Source: Lantana camara (taxonomy: Eukaryota; Streptophyta; Magnoliopsida; Lamiales; Verbenaceae). Taken from it: 64,000 nt of DNA. Below, one piece after another: positions 1 through 12,200 of this stretch. Position numbers and translations under genes: made by a program. The stretch lies in NCBI GenBank assembly GCA_037501455.1, contig CM074860.1, positions 50,788,501 to 50,852,500 of the forward strand. The letters are read 5' to 3'. The notes beneath the pieces were generated by a model, which was given only the letters and a program-made list of their open reading frames with translations, was not told where the DNA came from and did no database searches. Numbering within the stretch: position 1 is the first letter of the stretch; each line of letters opens with the position of its first letter.

Positions 1-464
1 TAGAGACTGACCCCTCTTTCCCTTTCTCCAGTTTCTTTTGCAGGTGTTGGTCACTAGGCGGAGTTAGAATTGTCGAGTCATTGTTCAAGTTTCACCCACT
101 TACACTCACTGCATACTATATTGTTTCTCATATTGTTATGAATTTAATTATTATTGGGCAGGTGTGTCACTTGTTATATTGTATTGATTCGGGGCAGGTT
201 AGGACAGGTATGCTGATTAGTGGAACCCGGTATTTAAATTCTTGATGGATTTCTTTTATTTTCTTGATATTACATGAATGATTGTCTTGCTTCCGCATTT
301 TGGTTATTATTGTTGATTCCAGGGTTAGATTCCGCCTAGTCAGGACGGTCATTTTGTTGGTCACCCGTTCGCTGTGAGTCCGATTCATGTATGGACTGCC
401 TATTTCATATGTGGATTAGACTCATAGTGCGGGGGATGTGGTGCCTATCGTCCCGGGTGCTACA
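1..464 (+). repeat. LTR1 of tandem element (3' end only)
   Basis: This is the last 464 bp of an LTR of about 3.37 kb and ends TGCTACA directly before the leader and PBS. It matches the 3' end of the middle LTR at every site I compared. The third LTR differs from both at four bases (corresponding to 72, 250, 392 and 393). It carries the U5 box found in the other families: CGCCTAG, then GTCACCCGTTCGCT, then GTGCGGGGGATGT before the terminus. Confidence 0.93.
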
Positions 465-472
465 TCTTTAAG

Positions 473-507
473 TGGTATCAGAGCTCCAGGTTGCAAAACC
501 GGAGTTC
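473..507 (+). other. Primer-binding site (tRNA-Met type) with overlapping hairpin
   Basis: TGGTATCAGAGC starts eight bases after the LTR end and matches the usual plant initiator-Met PBS. Its last bases begin a hairpin: GAGCTCC (481-487) pairs with GGAGTTC (501-507, one G.U), with an inner GGTT/AACC stem closing a GCAA loop. The other families in this window keep the fold with different stem bases. Confidence 0.93.
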
Positions 508-2793
508 TTGTGTCGTGTTGTGTCATGTTTAGGTCGTACGGCTTAGGAACTACTTGATAACTTGTCCATTGCATTGATTTCTGGCATTAAATGTTGACTC
601 AATGATACTAAATTGTTGCAATTTTATATATTCAATGTGTTTTACTTTAAAGTTGTTGATTTGAGTTGCATTTTGCATCAAAGCCCTACTTTCGATGCTA
701 ATTACATGGCATGAGCATATACTAATCGCATGCATTTATTTGAAATGAGTTATGATTTTTAGGTTACGAAGATAATATCAAACCACGACCAATCTCTACA
801 ACAATCACAATCCATCATAAGTTCTTCTCTCTAGCTCAAAAGTTGTAAGGAATGCATCGAGGATTTCTACAAAAATTCAAGAGTCAGGATCTTTCTCTAA
901 TTGGGCTACAGCTCGAGTGGTACAATCCGAATATGAGATCAATTCGAGGGGAAAGGTCGCAAGCTTTATTAGAATTGGTACATGTTCGAAGAGGTAGTAG
1001 TGGGATGTGTGATGTTTACAACCCAGAAGACCAACACGTATGACTACTTTACAAAGGTTAAGCAACCGAAAGTCATAAAATCATCTAATTTAGGGATGGA
1101 ACGAAGGAATCTTGAAGGTGTTTAAGTTTGAGGCTAAGAATAAAGAAAAGACGAAGACTTTCAAGGGGACTCAAAGTAAAATAGGTTAGATGGGTGATGA
1201 GCAACAAAGATCATTAAAAAAGATTATAATAGAATAAGGTCGGTGGATGATGAACAATACAGACCATCAAGGAAGAACTTCTAAGTAAATCAACCCATTA
1301 CAAGTAAAGTTTGGGCAAGAAAAAGAAAAAGAGGTGAATTTAGACATTTCGGATTTCGGGGAAAAGAAAGAAGTCGAATTGGCTGAAGTTAAAGAGAACC
1401 GATAGTTTCAAGTTCATGGAAAGCTATGATGCTAAAGGTTCTATCTTCAGACGGGTTAGAGTTTGTTTTTCAGATTCAAGTTGAATTGTCATGTTGTGAG
1501 AGCAAATTGAGAGATATGGAACAATAAATGGAAACGATAAAGAAAGACAAAGAACTTCTGGAGGGAAATTTTGTGCTCAAGTGTAATCAATTAGAGGACA
1601 AGTCATACAACCAATTTGAAATTACAGAGAGTAAATCAAGGGGACTTCAATCAAGGTGACGACTAGGTAAAGATTCGAGACAACAATTGGAGACCAATTA
1701 TTAAGGAGAAGTAAAGATGCTAGTTCTATGGGTGTAGAAGAATTTGGGTTCAAGAGATTTCAATCTCGGATAGTAGAGACATATAAATTGATACCAGGAA
1801 ATTTTGAAGAATTGGAAGATCGTGGGAAAATAAGAGATGACCAACAATTCGAGATAAGCTTGTAATTCAGTAAACAAGGAATAAGTGTCGGGTTAAAGCT
1901 TATCGCAACTATGGTGACAGGTTCAATGCATTCATGCACGTGCATCATACATTGCGTTAAATTCTTTAACTTATTCCCTTATTTATATGTGCAGATATAA
2001 TTTACAAAAATGTTCAAATGTGTTGCATCTTTAATTGCTTGAAATTATACTATGTGCATTGGCATCTTAACCCGACATGCATTGCTTAGTTTTTACTTGA
2101 TAGGAAGTTTCCTTCACCTCACTCCTCAAGTTGTTTTCAACTGAGTCATATCCCAATCAAGAAAAGGAAAAAATTTTGGGTTGCACTTGTTGATTAAAAA
2201 GGAAGTGAGAATAATATCGGAAGAGATAAGTGCCTCAAGAGTTGAAGATAGGTATTCAAGAAGTGTTTTGGGAATTGAAACGACAAGACAAGATAAACCA
2301 TAATTGATGACAACTTGGGCTGCAGAATCAATACAGTTGGTCTCTTATTAACGGGCACGCATGAATTCAAATCTTCGAATATCGAATGGATTGAATTCTC
2401 TATATGATGTGTTTCCTATCTTGCAAATGATGGGGCCTTGAGAGAACTTCGAGGAAATATTTGGTAAGGAAGGTATCGGATAGGAGGATCCGGTCAAGTC
2501 ATCACATTCCGTGAGGGACAAGGTGAAAGTTAATTCAACCGAGCTTTGGAAGTGGAAACGGATCACTACCATAGAAGATTCCGGAACAACGTTGAACGGT
2601 ACATCAAGCATTCATGGTATATGCATACGCGTAACTTAAATTTGAATAATTCATGATGCTAAGTACTTTGATCGTTGATTGTATTCATTGTTTTAGTATG
2701 ACTAATTGGTGTATTTGATATCTTCTACTTGTTCCTTACGTGAAAATATGTGTGAGTGTTTATTTAATTGATTTCTTAGGTTGTTTGTTGGTT

Positions 2794-2923
2794 GAGAGAC
2801 GGGGTTCTCTCATTGTTTGTTCGGGAGATGGGGTTCCCTCCTTGTTTGTTTGAGAGACGGGGTTCTCTCGTTGGTGGAGAGACGGGGTTCTCTCGCTATT
2901 TTCTTGAGAGACGGGGCTCTCTC
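2794..2923 (+). repeat. Array of five hairpins, copy 1
   Basis: Five copies of an 18-bp motif, GAGAGACGGGGTTCTCTC, start at 2794, 2823, 2852, 2877 and 2906. The spacing is 25-29 bp. Arms GAGAGA and TCTCTC pair perfectly around a CGGGGT or CGGGGC loop. The second copy instead has GGGA and TCCC arms, changed on both sides. The array ends 247 bp before the LTR. Confidence 0.9.
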
Positions 2924-3133
2924 ATTATTGCTTGCTACTTGTTTAACTTGCTCTAGCGACAGTTTCGAATTTCGAGTGTTTAAGTTTCGGTGAGTTAAGG
3001 GTCGTGATTTAACAACAATTGAAGACCCCTAGTTGTTTGAAGACCTTTTCCGAACTAATTCCTGATGGGGAGTTGCTAACCCGAGTGGGATGAACAAGGG
3101 AGAGTTGCTTAAGAGTCCAGAACTCGAGGCAAT

Positions 3134-3169
3134 GGACCTGGGGACCAGGTCCTCTTAAGGGGGGGAGAT
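3134..3169 (+). other. Polypurine tract with adjacent hairpin
   Basis: AAGGGGGGGAGA (3157-3168) lies directly before the LTR start at 3170 and is the expected plus-strand primer. Just upstream, GGACCTG (3134-3140) and CAGGTCC (3146-3152) form a perfect 7-bp stem with a GGGAC loop. Confidence 0.9.
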
Positions 3170-6100
3170 TGTAACGCCCCAGTTTTCCAGCCGTTCAAGT
3201 ACGCGCGCCATGCGTGTGAGTTTTGAGATTTAGGATTATTTAATTTCCTTTTCGTTATTTTATTTGCGCAATTTAATTTATCTACTTGTAATCTTTCGTG
3301 AATTATATGATCCAAATCGCTAATCTTCGTGAATTTAATTACGTGAGTTGTGTATTTAATTTACCGCGCATGACCAAGTGTTTAAAAAATTTATTTGCGA
3401 TTGTGGGAATTCTATGCCTAATTGTCCTTAATTGAAATATGTGTTTTGTACCTATTTGACTCTTAAGTAAATTGTGTGGGCTAATTTCTATTTATTAAAA
3501 GTTGGGGTTGCTTTTATAATTTTAGAATCTTGATTTGGACTTAATTGGTCTTGTTTGTTAATGTGGGGGCTTAATTGCATAACTTTCAATTTTGAGGGGG
3601 CTTGATTGTAATTTTGGGTAGGAACCCCTTTTTATCCCGAACCCTAGCCCTAACTTTCCATTTTTCTTCCCTCTTCTCATTTCTTCAGAGCCGACACTGC
3701 GACCCATACCCACCGTCGGTGATTCGCCTCCACCTCGTCTCCTGCCACCGTCACCGACCCGCCACCGCAAGCCAACCACAGGATCTCCATTCCAGCCCCT
3801 TTCTTTCCTTACCTTCACAGATCGCCTCTCACCCCATTGGCCAAGATTTGCATCAGATTCCAACCATCATCTCCGCCTCTCTACCTATCGCCGATCAGAT
3901 CCTTCCAGTTGCCGTCGCTGACCCTCTCCTAGCAACTCTCAACTCACCGGTCACCTCACCCTTCCATCTCCTCTTCTCCAACCACAGAAACAGAGTAGCA
4001 GCATCTTTAGGCAGCCACCACTTTGCCGTCAGCTTCATGCACCACCAGCTCAATCGCCCTGCCACCGGACCGCCGCCATCTTCCCTCTCTTTAGCCAAGA
4101 AGAAACAGCAGCCACTTTTCACCTCCACCACCATTGTAGGTAGTTCGGCTACTGCTGCAACAACCTTGCTTCTTCTCTTCTTTTCCTAAACCGTAAGCTG
4201 CAGGGCCACTCCAATTCTGAAACTTTAAATTTTGGAGAATATGATATACATTGTATATTGTATATAACATTTAATTGATTTTGTAACCGTGAGTCGTTAT
4301 TGTTTACTATATATGTAATTGGTTATGGTTTAATGTAATTACGTGCATTTTATATTGGACTGATATTTTATTGTGATTTGGTTCTTAAATTACTGATGTT
4401 AATGAATTGTTTTACGGTAGGATTTTGCGCTTTTAGTTGTATAGAGCATATGAGTTGGGTACAATAAGTTTGCTTTACATGGAATTACAATGTGCTTTAG
4501 ATATACAGTTTTGGAATCTTGAATATATGTCTGTATAAATTCTCAATTTATAAAGAATGACTCATTTGGGATGGATAATTGGATTTTGTATATAATGGGT
4601 TTGTATAGAAATAAGAACCGATTGTTTTAGCATGACATTGTGTTATTTAATGTTCCTAAATGCTATATGTTATAAACTGGATTCTTGAATAGGAAATAAT
4701 AAGAATCCTTTGTAAAAGAACTTGTAGGTTATTTGATTTCCATATGTATAATTTGTTAATTGTAAACTAAGACTTATGTTGGGTATTAAGGCATGATTTT
4801 CAATTTAATGTTGTTAGTGGGTAATTGTTACCGCCACGTTTATGTGTTGATGTGGGTTAACGTCAGGTTTTAAATTTGTGGTTAATCAATGCTCATAACA
4901 TGATTAATGATTGATTGGGAAAGTATATAAGCATACATATACTTAACAAATTGAATTAGTTTTAGAAAATGATAAGTTGTTGCATGACTTTAATGTCTCT
5001 AAAGTGTTCACATTAATTGAGTAAATTAATATGGATTGGCTGAATTAATCTCTCTTAAGTGTGTTTACTTGTTCTTGAATTACATGAACACCTTTATGAT
5101 ATTTTATACCATTTTACACTTTCTAAATTCATGCCATGATATTTTATATTATTGCCGTGCGTCTATATGGTCATATTGAGTCTTTTCTCACAAGTACACC
5201 GTGCTCTTGTTCTTGCACAGTCTCCAGGGCGGAGACAACCAGATCGAGTTTGCTCCAGTCTTGTCAGTTCCTCGTGTCCTGTCGCGTCTCAGGTGAGGGT
5301 GTTCTCCGTTTTAGTTACGTATTAACCCTAAAACCTGCATGAGAAAGTTTTGGCCTAAATTCTATAATTATATTTATATTGATTTCAAACAAGTTATCGA
5401 GTAAATGTTAATTGAAACTGCACCTATTGTTATTGTTATTAACTGATTGTTCCTGTTTTGGCGAGATACTGTATTGCACATTGATTGTGGGCTGTGGGCC
5501 CTGGAACTTGTGTATTGAGTGAGCCGGGGAGGTATCGGGCCGACGGTAAACTCTTGCACAGTTCCATACGGTGGGATGAACCCTGAATCCACTAGGAGTT
5601 GGTGGAGGAAGGAATCCCGGGCGTGGGAGTCATGTTCCTGACGCTCAACGTGATTGGATGGTTGAAGGCTCGCAACCTTCCCATCATTGGAGGGAGAAGG
5701 AGACTGGGTGGTGAGTCCGGCACCACGGGCTGCCCTCGGGTTATTATATTGATTGTACTGATTGATTGTACTCATCGAGCACACTATTGCACAACTACAC
5801 TGTATTATAACGAGTGAATTGCATGATCACCTTTGAAAATGAAACCTAATTATTGTACACTGTCGGAGTTTGGTTGGAGATTGTGCACGCTCAGTCGCCG
5901 AGCCACAGATAGCCTGAAATTGTAATTAATCATAAATTGATAGTTGTAAAGTCTGAGCATTGCTAAACCGATTTATTACCCTTCATGGGACCTACTCTAC
6001 TTAAAACCTTGCTCGGGATTTACAACTTGCATGTGCATGTTTCTATATATATTTATACCTCTTGCTCACTCAGTCTTCTAGAGACTGACCCCTCTTTCCC

Positions 6101-6542
6101 TTTCTCCAGTTTCTTTTGCAGGTGTTGGTCACTAGGCGGAGTTAGAATTGTCGAGTCATTGTTCAAGTTTCACCCACTTACACTCACTGCATACTATATT
6201 GTTTCTCATATTGTTATGAATTTAATTATTATTGGGCAGGTGTGTCACTTGTTATATTGTATTGATTCGGGGCAGGTTAGGACAGGTATGCTGATTAGTG
6301 GAACCCGGTATTTAAATTCTTGATGGATTTCTTTTATTTTCTTGATATTACATGAATGATTGTCTTGCTTCCGCATTTTGGTTATTATTGTTGATTCCAG
6401 GGTTAGATTCCGCCTAGTCAGGACGGTCATTTTGTTGGTCACCCGTTCGCTGTGAGTCCGATTCATGTATGGACTGCCTATTTCATATGTGGATTAGACT
6501 CATAGTGCGGGGGATGTGGTGCCTATCGTCCCGGGTGCTACA
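3170..6542 (+). repeat. LTR2, shared middle LTR (3373 bp)
   Basis: This complete LTR runs from TGTAACGCC to TGCTACA and serves as 3' LTR of the left unit and 5' LTR of the right unit. It includes a GC-rich exon-like stretch (about 3640-4190) followed by AT-rich intron-like sequence and GC-rich hairpin-forming sequence at 5480-5740. The U5 box lies at its 3' end. A 195-codon open frame at 3602-4189 has no recognisable domain and I do not treat it as a gene. Confidence 0.95.
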
Positions 6543-6550
6543 TCTTTAAG

Positions 6551-6585
6551 TGGTATCAGAGCTCCAGGTTGCAAAACCGGAGTTC
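6551..6585 (+). other. Primer-binding site and hairpin, copy 2
   Basis: TGGTATCAGAGC begins eight bases after LTR2. The same GAGCTCC/GGAGTTC stem as in copy 1 follows. Confidence 0.92.
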
Positions 6586-8856
6586 TTGTGTCGTGTTGTG
6601 TCAAGTTTAGGTCGTACGGCTTAGGAACTACTTGATAACTTGTCCATTGCATTGATTTCTGGCATTAAATGTTGACTCAATGATACTAAATTGTTGCAAT
6701 TTTATATATTCAATGTGTTTTACTTTAAAGTTGTTGATTTGAGTTGCATTTTGCATCAAAGCCCTACTTTCGATGCTAATTACATGGCATGAGCATATAC
6801 TAATCGCATGCATTTATTTGAAATGAGTTATGATTTTTAGGTTACGAAGATAATATCAAACCACGACCAATCTCTACAACAATCACAATCCATCATAAGT
6901 TCTTCTCTCTAGCTCAAAAGTTGTAAGGAATGCATCGAGGATTTCTACAAAAATTCAAGAGTCAGGATCTTTCTCTAATTGGGCTACAGCTCGAGTGGTA
7001 GAATCCGAATATGAGATCAATTCGAGGGGAAAGGTCGCAAGCTTTATTAGAATTGGTACATGTTCGAAGAGGTAGTAGTGGGATGTGTGATGTTTACAAC
7101 CCAGAAGACCAACACGTATGACTACTTTACAAAGGTTAAGCAACCGAAAGTCATAAAATCATCTAATTTAGGGATGGAACGAAGGAATCTTGAAGGTGTT
7201 TAAGTTTGAGGCTAAGAATAAAGAAAAGACGAAGACTTTCAAGGGGACTCAAAGTAAAATAGGTTAGATGGGTGATGAGCAACAAAGATCATTAAAAAAG
7301 ATTATAATAGAATAAGGTCGGTGGATGATGAACAATACAGACCATCAAGGAAGAACTTCTAAGTAAATCAACCCATTACAAGTAAAGTTTGGGCAAGAAA
7401 AAGAAAAAGAGGTGAATTTAGACATTTCGGATTTCGGGGAAAAGAAAGAAGTCGAATTGGCTGAAGTTAAAGAGAACCGATAGTTTCAAGTTCATGGAAA
7501 GCTATGATGCTAAAGGTTCTATCTTCAGACGGGTTAGAGTTTGTTTTTCAGATTCAAGTTGAATTGTCATGTTGTGAGAGCAAATTGAGAGATATGGAAC
7601 AATAAATGGAAACGATAAAGAAAGACAAAGAACTTCTGGAGGGAAATTTTGTGCTCAAGTGTAATCAATTAGAGGACAAGTCATACAACCAATTTGAAAT
7701 TACAGAGAGTAAATCAAGGGGACTTCAATCAAGGTGACGACTAGGTAAAGATTCGAGACAACAATTGGAGACCAATTATTAAGGAGAAGTAAAGATGCTG
7801 AAGAATTTGGGTTCAAGAGATTTCAATCTCGGATAGTAGAGACATATAAATTGATACCAGGAAATTTTGAAGAATTGGAAGATCGTGGGAAAATAAGAGA
7901 TGACCAACAATTCGAGATAAGCTTGTAATTCAGTAAACAAGGAATAAGTGTCGGGTTAAAGCTTATCGCAACTATGGTGACAGGTTCAATGCATTCATGC
8001 ACGTGCATCATACATTGCGTTAAATTCTTTAACTTATTCCCTTATTTATATGTGCAGATATAATTTACAAAAATGTTCAAATGTGTTGCATCTTTAATTG
8101 CTTGAAATTATACTATGTGCATTGGCATCTTAACCCGACATGCATTGCTTAGTTTTTACTTGATAGGAAGTTTCCTTCACCTCACTCCTCAAGTTGTTTT
8201 CAACTGAGTCATATCCCAATCAAGAAAAGGAAAAAATTTTGGGTTGCACTTGTTGATTAAAAAGGAAGTGAGAATAATATCGGAAGAGATAAGTGCCTCA
8301 AGAGTTGAAGATAGGTATTCAAGAAGTGTTTTGGGAATTGAAACGACAAGACAAGATAAACCATAATTGATGACAACTTGGGCTGCAGAATCAATACAGT
8401 TGGTCTCTTATTAACGGGCACGCATGAATTCAAATCTTCGAATATCGAATGGATTGAATTCTCTATATGATGTGTTTCCTATCTTGCAAATGATGGGGCC
8501 TTGAGAGAACTTCGAGGAAATATTTGGTAAGGAAGGTATCGGATAGGAGGATCCGGTCAAGTCATCACATTCCGTGAGGGACAAGGTGAAAGTTAATTCA
8601 ACCGAGCTTTGGAAGTGGAAACGGATCACTACCATAGAAGATTCCCGAACAACGTTGAACGGTACATCAAGCATTCATGGTATATGCATACGCGTAACTT
8701 AAATTTGAATAATTCATGATGCTAAGTACTTTGATCGTTGATTGTATTCATTGTTTTAGTATGACTAATTGGTGTATTTGATATCTTCTACTTGTTCCTT
8801 ACGTGAAAATATGTGTGAGTGTTTATTTAATTGATTTCTTAGGTTGTTTGTTGGTT

Positions 8857-8986
8857 GAGAGACGGGGTTCTCTCATTGTTTGTTCGGGAGACGGGGTTCC
8901 CTCCTTGTTTGTTTGAGAGACGGGGTTCTCTCGTTGGTGGAGAGACGGGGTTCTCTCGCTATTTTCTTGAGAGACGGGGCTCTCTC
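8857..8986 (+). repeat. Array of five hairpins, copy 2
   Basis: Same five-hairpin array as at 2794-2923. The second hairpin has CGGGG in place of TGGGG in the loop; all stems are kept. Confidence 0.9.
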
Positions 8987-9196
8987 ATTATTGCTTGCTA
9001 CTTGTTTAACTTGCTCTAGCGACAGTTTCGAATTTCGAGTGTTTAAGTTTCGGTGAGTTAAGGGTCGTGATTTAACAACAATTGAAGACCCCTAGTTGTT
9101 TGAAGACCTTTTCCGAACTAATTCCTGATGGGGAGTTGCTAACCCGAGTGGGATGAACAAGGGAGAGTTGCTTAAGAGTCCAGAACTCGAGGCAAT

Positions 9197-9232
9197 GGAC
9201 CTGGGGACCAGGTCCTCTTAAGGGGGGGAGAT
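9197..9232 (+). other. Polypurine tract with adjacent hairpin, copy 2
   Basis: GGACCTG/CAGGTCC hairpin (9197-9215) followed by AAGGGGGGGAGA (9220-9231), immediately before LTR3. Confidence 0.9.
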
Positions 9233-12200
9233 TGTAACGCCCCAGTTTTCCAGCCGTTCAAGTACGCGCGCCATGCGTGTGAGTTTTGAGATTTAGGATT
9301 ATTTAATTTCCTTTTCGTTATTTTATTTGCGCAATTTAATTTATCTACTTGTAATCTTTCGTGAATTATATGATCCAAATCGCTAATCTTCGTGAATTTA
9401 ATTACGTGAGTTGTGTATTTAATTTACCGCGCATGACCAAGTGTTTAAAAAATTTATTTGCGATTGTGGGAATTCTATGCCTAATTGTCCTTAATTGAAA
9501 TATGTGTTTTGTACCTATTTGACTCTTAAGTAAATTGTGTGGGCTAATTTCTATTTATTAAAAGTTGGGGTTGCTTTTATAATTTTAGAATCTTGATTTG
9601 GACTTAATTGGTCTTGTTTGTTAATGTGGGGGCTTAATTGCATAACTTTCAATTTTGAGGGGGCTTGATTGTAATTTTGGGTAGGAACCCCTTTTTATCC
9701 CGAACCCTAGCCCTAACTTTCCATTTTTCTTCCCTCTTCTCATTTCTTCAGAGCCGCCACTGCGACCCATACCCACCGTCGGTGATTCGCCTCCACCTCG
9801 TCTCCTGCCACCGTCACCGACCCGCCACCGCAAGCCAACCACAGGATCTCCATTCCAGCCCCTTTCTTTCCTTACCTTCACAGATTGCCTCTCACCCCAT
9901 TGGCCAAGATTTGCATCAGATTCCAACCATCATCTCCGCCTCTCTACCTATCGCCGATCAGATCCTTCCAGTTGCCGTCGCTGACCCTCTCTTGGCAACT
10001 CTCAACTCACCGGTCACCTCACCCTTCCATCTCCTCTTCTCCAACCACACAAACAGAGTAGCAGCATCTTTAGGCAGCCACCACTTTGCCGTCAGCTTCA
10101 TGCACCACCAGCTCAATCGCCCTGCCACCGGACCACCGCCATCTTCCCTCTCTTTAGCCAAGAAGAAACAGCAGCCGCTTTTCACCTCCACCACCATTGT
10201 AGGTAGTTCGGCTACTGCTACAACAACCTTGCTTCTTCTCTTCTTTTCCTAACCTGTAAGCTGCAGGGCCACTCCAATTCTGAAACTTTAAATTTTGGAG
10301 AATATGACATACATTGTATATTGTATATAACATTTAATTGATTTTGTAACCGTGAGTTGTTATTGTTTACTATATATGTAATTGGTTATGGTTTAATGTA
10401 ATTACGTGCATTTTATATTGGACTGATATTTTATTGTGATTTGGTTCTTAAATTACTGATGTTAATGAATTGTTTTACGGTAGGATTTTGCGCTTTTAGT
10501 TGTATAGAGCATATGAGTTGGGTACAATAAGTTTGCTTTACATGGAATTACAATGTGCTTTAGATATACAGTTTTGGAATCTTGAATATATGTCTGTATA
10601 AATTCTCAATTTATAAAGAATGACTCATTTGGGATGGATAATTGGATTTTGTATATAATGGGTTTGTATAGAAATAAGAACCGATTGTTTTAGCATGACA
10701 TTATGTTATTTAAGGTTCCTAAATGCTATATGTTATAAACTGGATTCTTGAATAGGAAATAATAAGAATCCTTTATAAAAGAACTTGTAGGTGATTTGAT
10801 TTGCATATGTATAATTTGTTAATTGTAAACTAAGACTTATGTTGGGTATTAAGGCATGATTTTCAATTTAATGTTGTTAGTGGGTAATTGGTACCGCCAC
10901 GTTTATGTGTTGATGTGGGTTAACGCAGGTTTTAAATTTGTGGTTAATCAATGCTCATAACATGATTAATGATTGATTGGGAAAGTATATAAGCATACAT
11001 ATACTTAACAAATTGAATTAGTTTTAGAAAATGATAAGTTGTTGCATGACTTTAATGTCTCTAAAGTGTTCACATTAATTGAGTAAATTAATATGGATTG
11101 GCTGAATTAATCTCTCTTAAGTGTGTTTACTTGTTCTTGAATTACATGAACACCTTTATGATATTTTATACCATTTTACACTTTCTAAATTCATGCCATG
11201 ACATTTTATATTATTGACGTGCGTCTATATGGTCATATTGAGTCTTTTCTCACAAGTACACCGTGCTCTTTTTCTTGCATAGTCTCCAGGGCGGAGACAA
11301 CCAGATCGAGTTTGCTCCAGTCTTGTCAGTTCCTCGTGTCCTGTCGCGTCTCAGGTGAGGGTGTTCTCCGTTTTAGTTACATATTAACCCTAAAACCTGC
11401 ATGAGAAAGTTTTGGCCTAAATTCTATAATTATATTTATATTGATTTCAAACAAGTTATGGAGTAAAAGTTAATTGAAACTGCACCTATTGTTATTGTTA
11501 TTGACTGACCGTTCCTGTTTTGGCGAGATACTGTATTGCACATTGATTGTGGGTTGTGGGCCCTGGAACTTGTGTATTTAGGGAGCCGGGGAGGTATCGG
11601 GCCGACGGTAAACTCTTGCACAGTTACATACTGTGGGATGAACCCTGAATCCACTAGGAGTTGGTGGAGGAAGGAATCCCGGGCGTGGGAGTCATGTTCC
11701 TAATGCTCAACGTGATTGGATGGTTGAAGGCTCGCAACCTTCCCATCATTGGAGGGAGAAGGAGACTGGGTGGTGAGTCCGGCACCACGGGCTGCCCTCG
11801 GGTTATTATATTGATTATACTGATTGATTGTACTCATTGAGCACACTATTGCACAACTGCACTGTATTATAACGAGTGAATTGCATGATCACCTTTGAAA
11901 ATGAAACCTAATTATTGTACACTGTCGGAGTTTGGTTGGAGATTGTGCACGATCACTCGCCGAGCCACAGATAGCTTGAAATTGTAATTAATCATAAATT
12001 GATAGTTGTAAAGTCCGAGCATTGCTAAACCGATTTATTACCCTTCATGGGACCTACTCTACTTAAAACCTTGCTCGGGCTTTACAACTTGCATGTGCAT
12101 GTTTCTATATATATTTATACCTCTTGCTCACTCAGTCTTCTAGAGACTGACCCCTCTTTCCCTTTCTCCAGTTTCTTTTGCAGGTGTTGGTCACTAGGCG

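Larger units (their letters stand above)
465..3169 (+). other. Internal domain, copy 1 (non-coding)
   Basis: This 2.7 kb region between PBS and PPT has no long reading frame and no recognisable gag, protease, RT or integrase motif. It contains a PBS-associated hairpin at its left end, then A-rich purine-biased sequence from about 1070 to 1900. An array of five short hairpins lies at 2794-2923. A block at about 3000-3110 resembles the matching region of LARD-B (GGGTCGTGATTT, later GCTAACCCG, then TGGGATGAACA). The second copy (6543-9232) differs by only a few substitutions and a 15-bp deletion. Confidence 0.88.
6543..9232 (+). other. Internal domain, copy 2 (non-coding)
   Basis: Near-identical duplicate of 465-3169, with a 15-bp deletion near 7799 and about five substitutions seen by eye. 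It has the same arrangement of PBS, non-coding body, hairpin array and PPT. Its similarity to copy 1 exceeds that between LTR2 and LTR3, which suggests the duplication happened after the original insertion. Confidence 0.88.

Noticed and set aside
3602..4189. 195-codon + strand open frame, repeated at 9665-10252 in the tandem LTRs
   Set aside because: Low-complexity Ser/Pro/His-rich translation of a C-rich exon-like stretch with no domain. Persistence in two recent copies of the same LTR is expected without selection.
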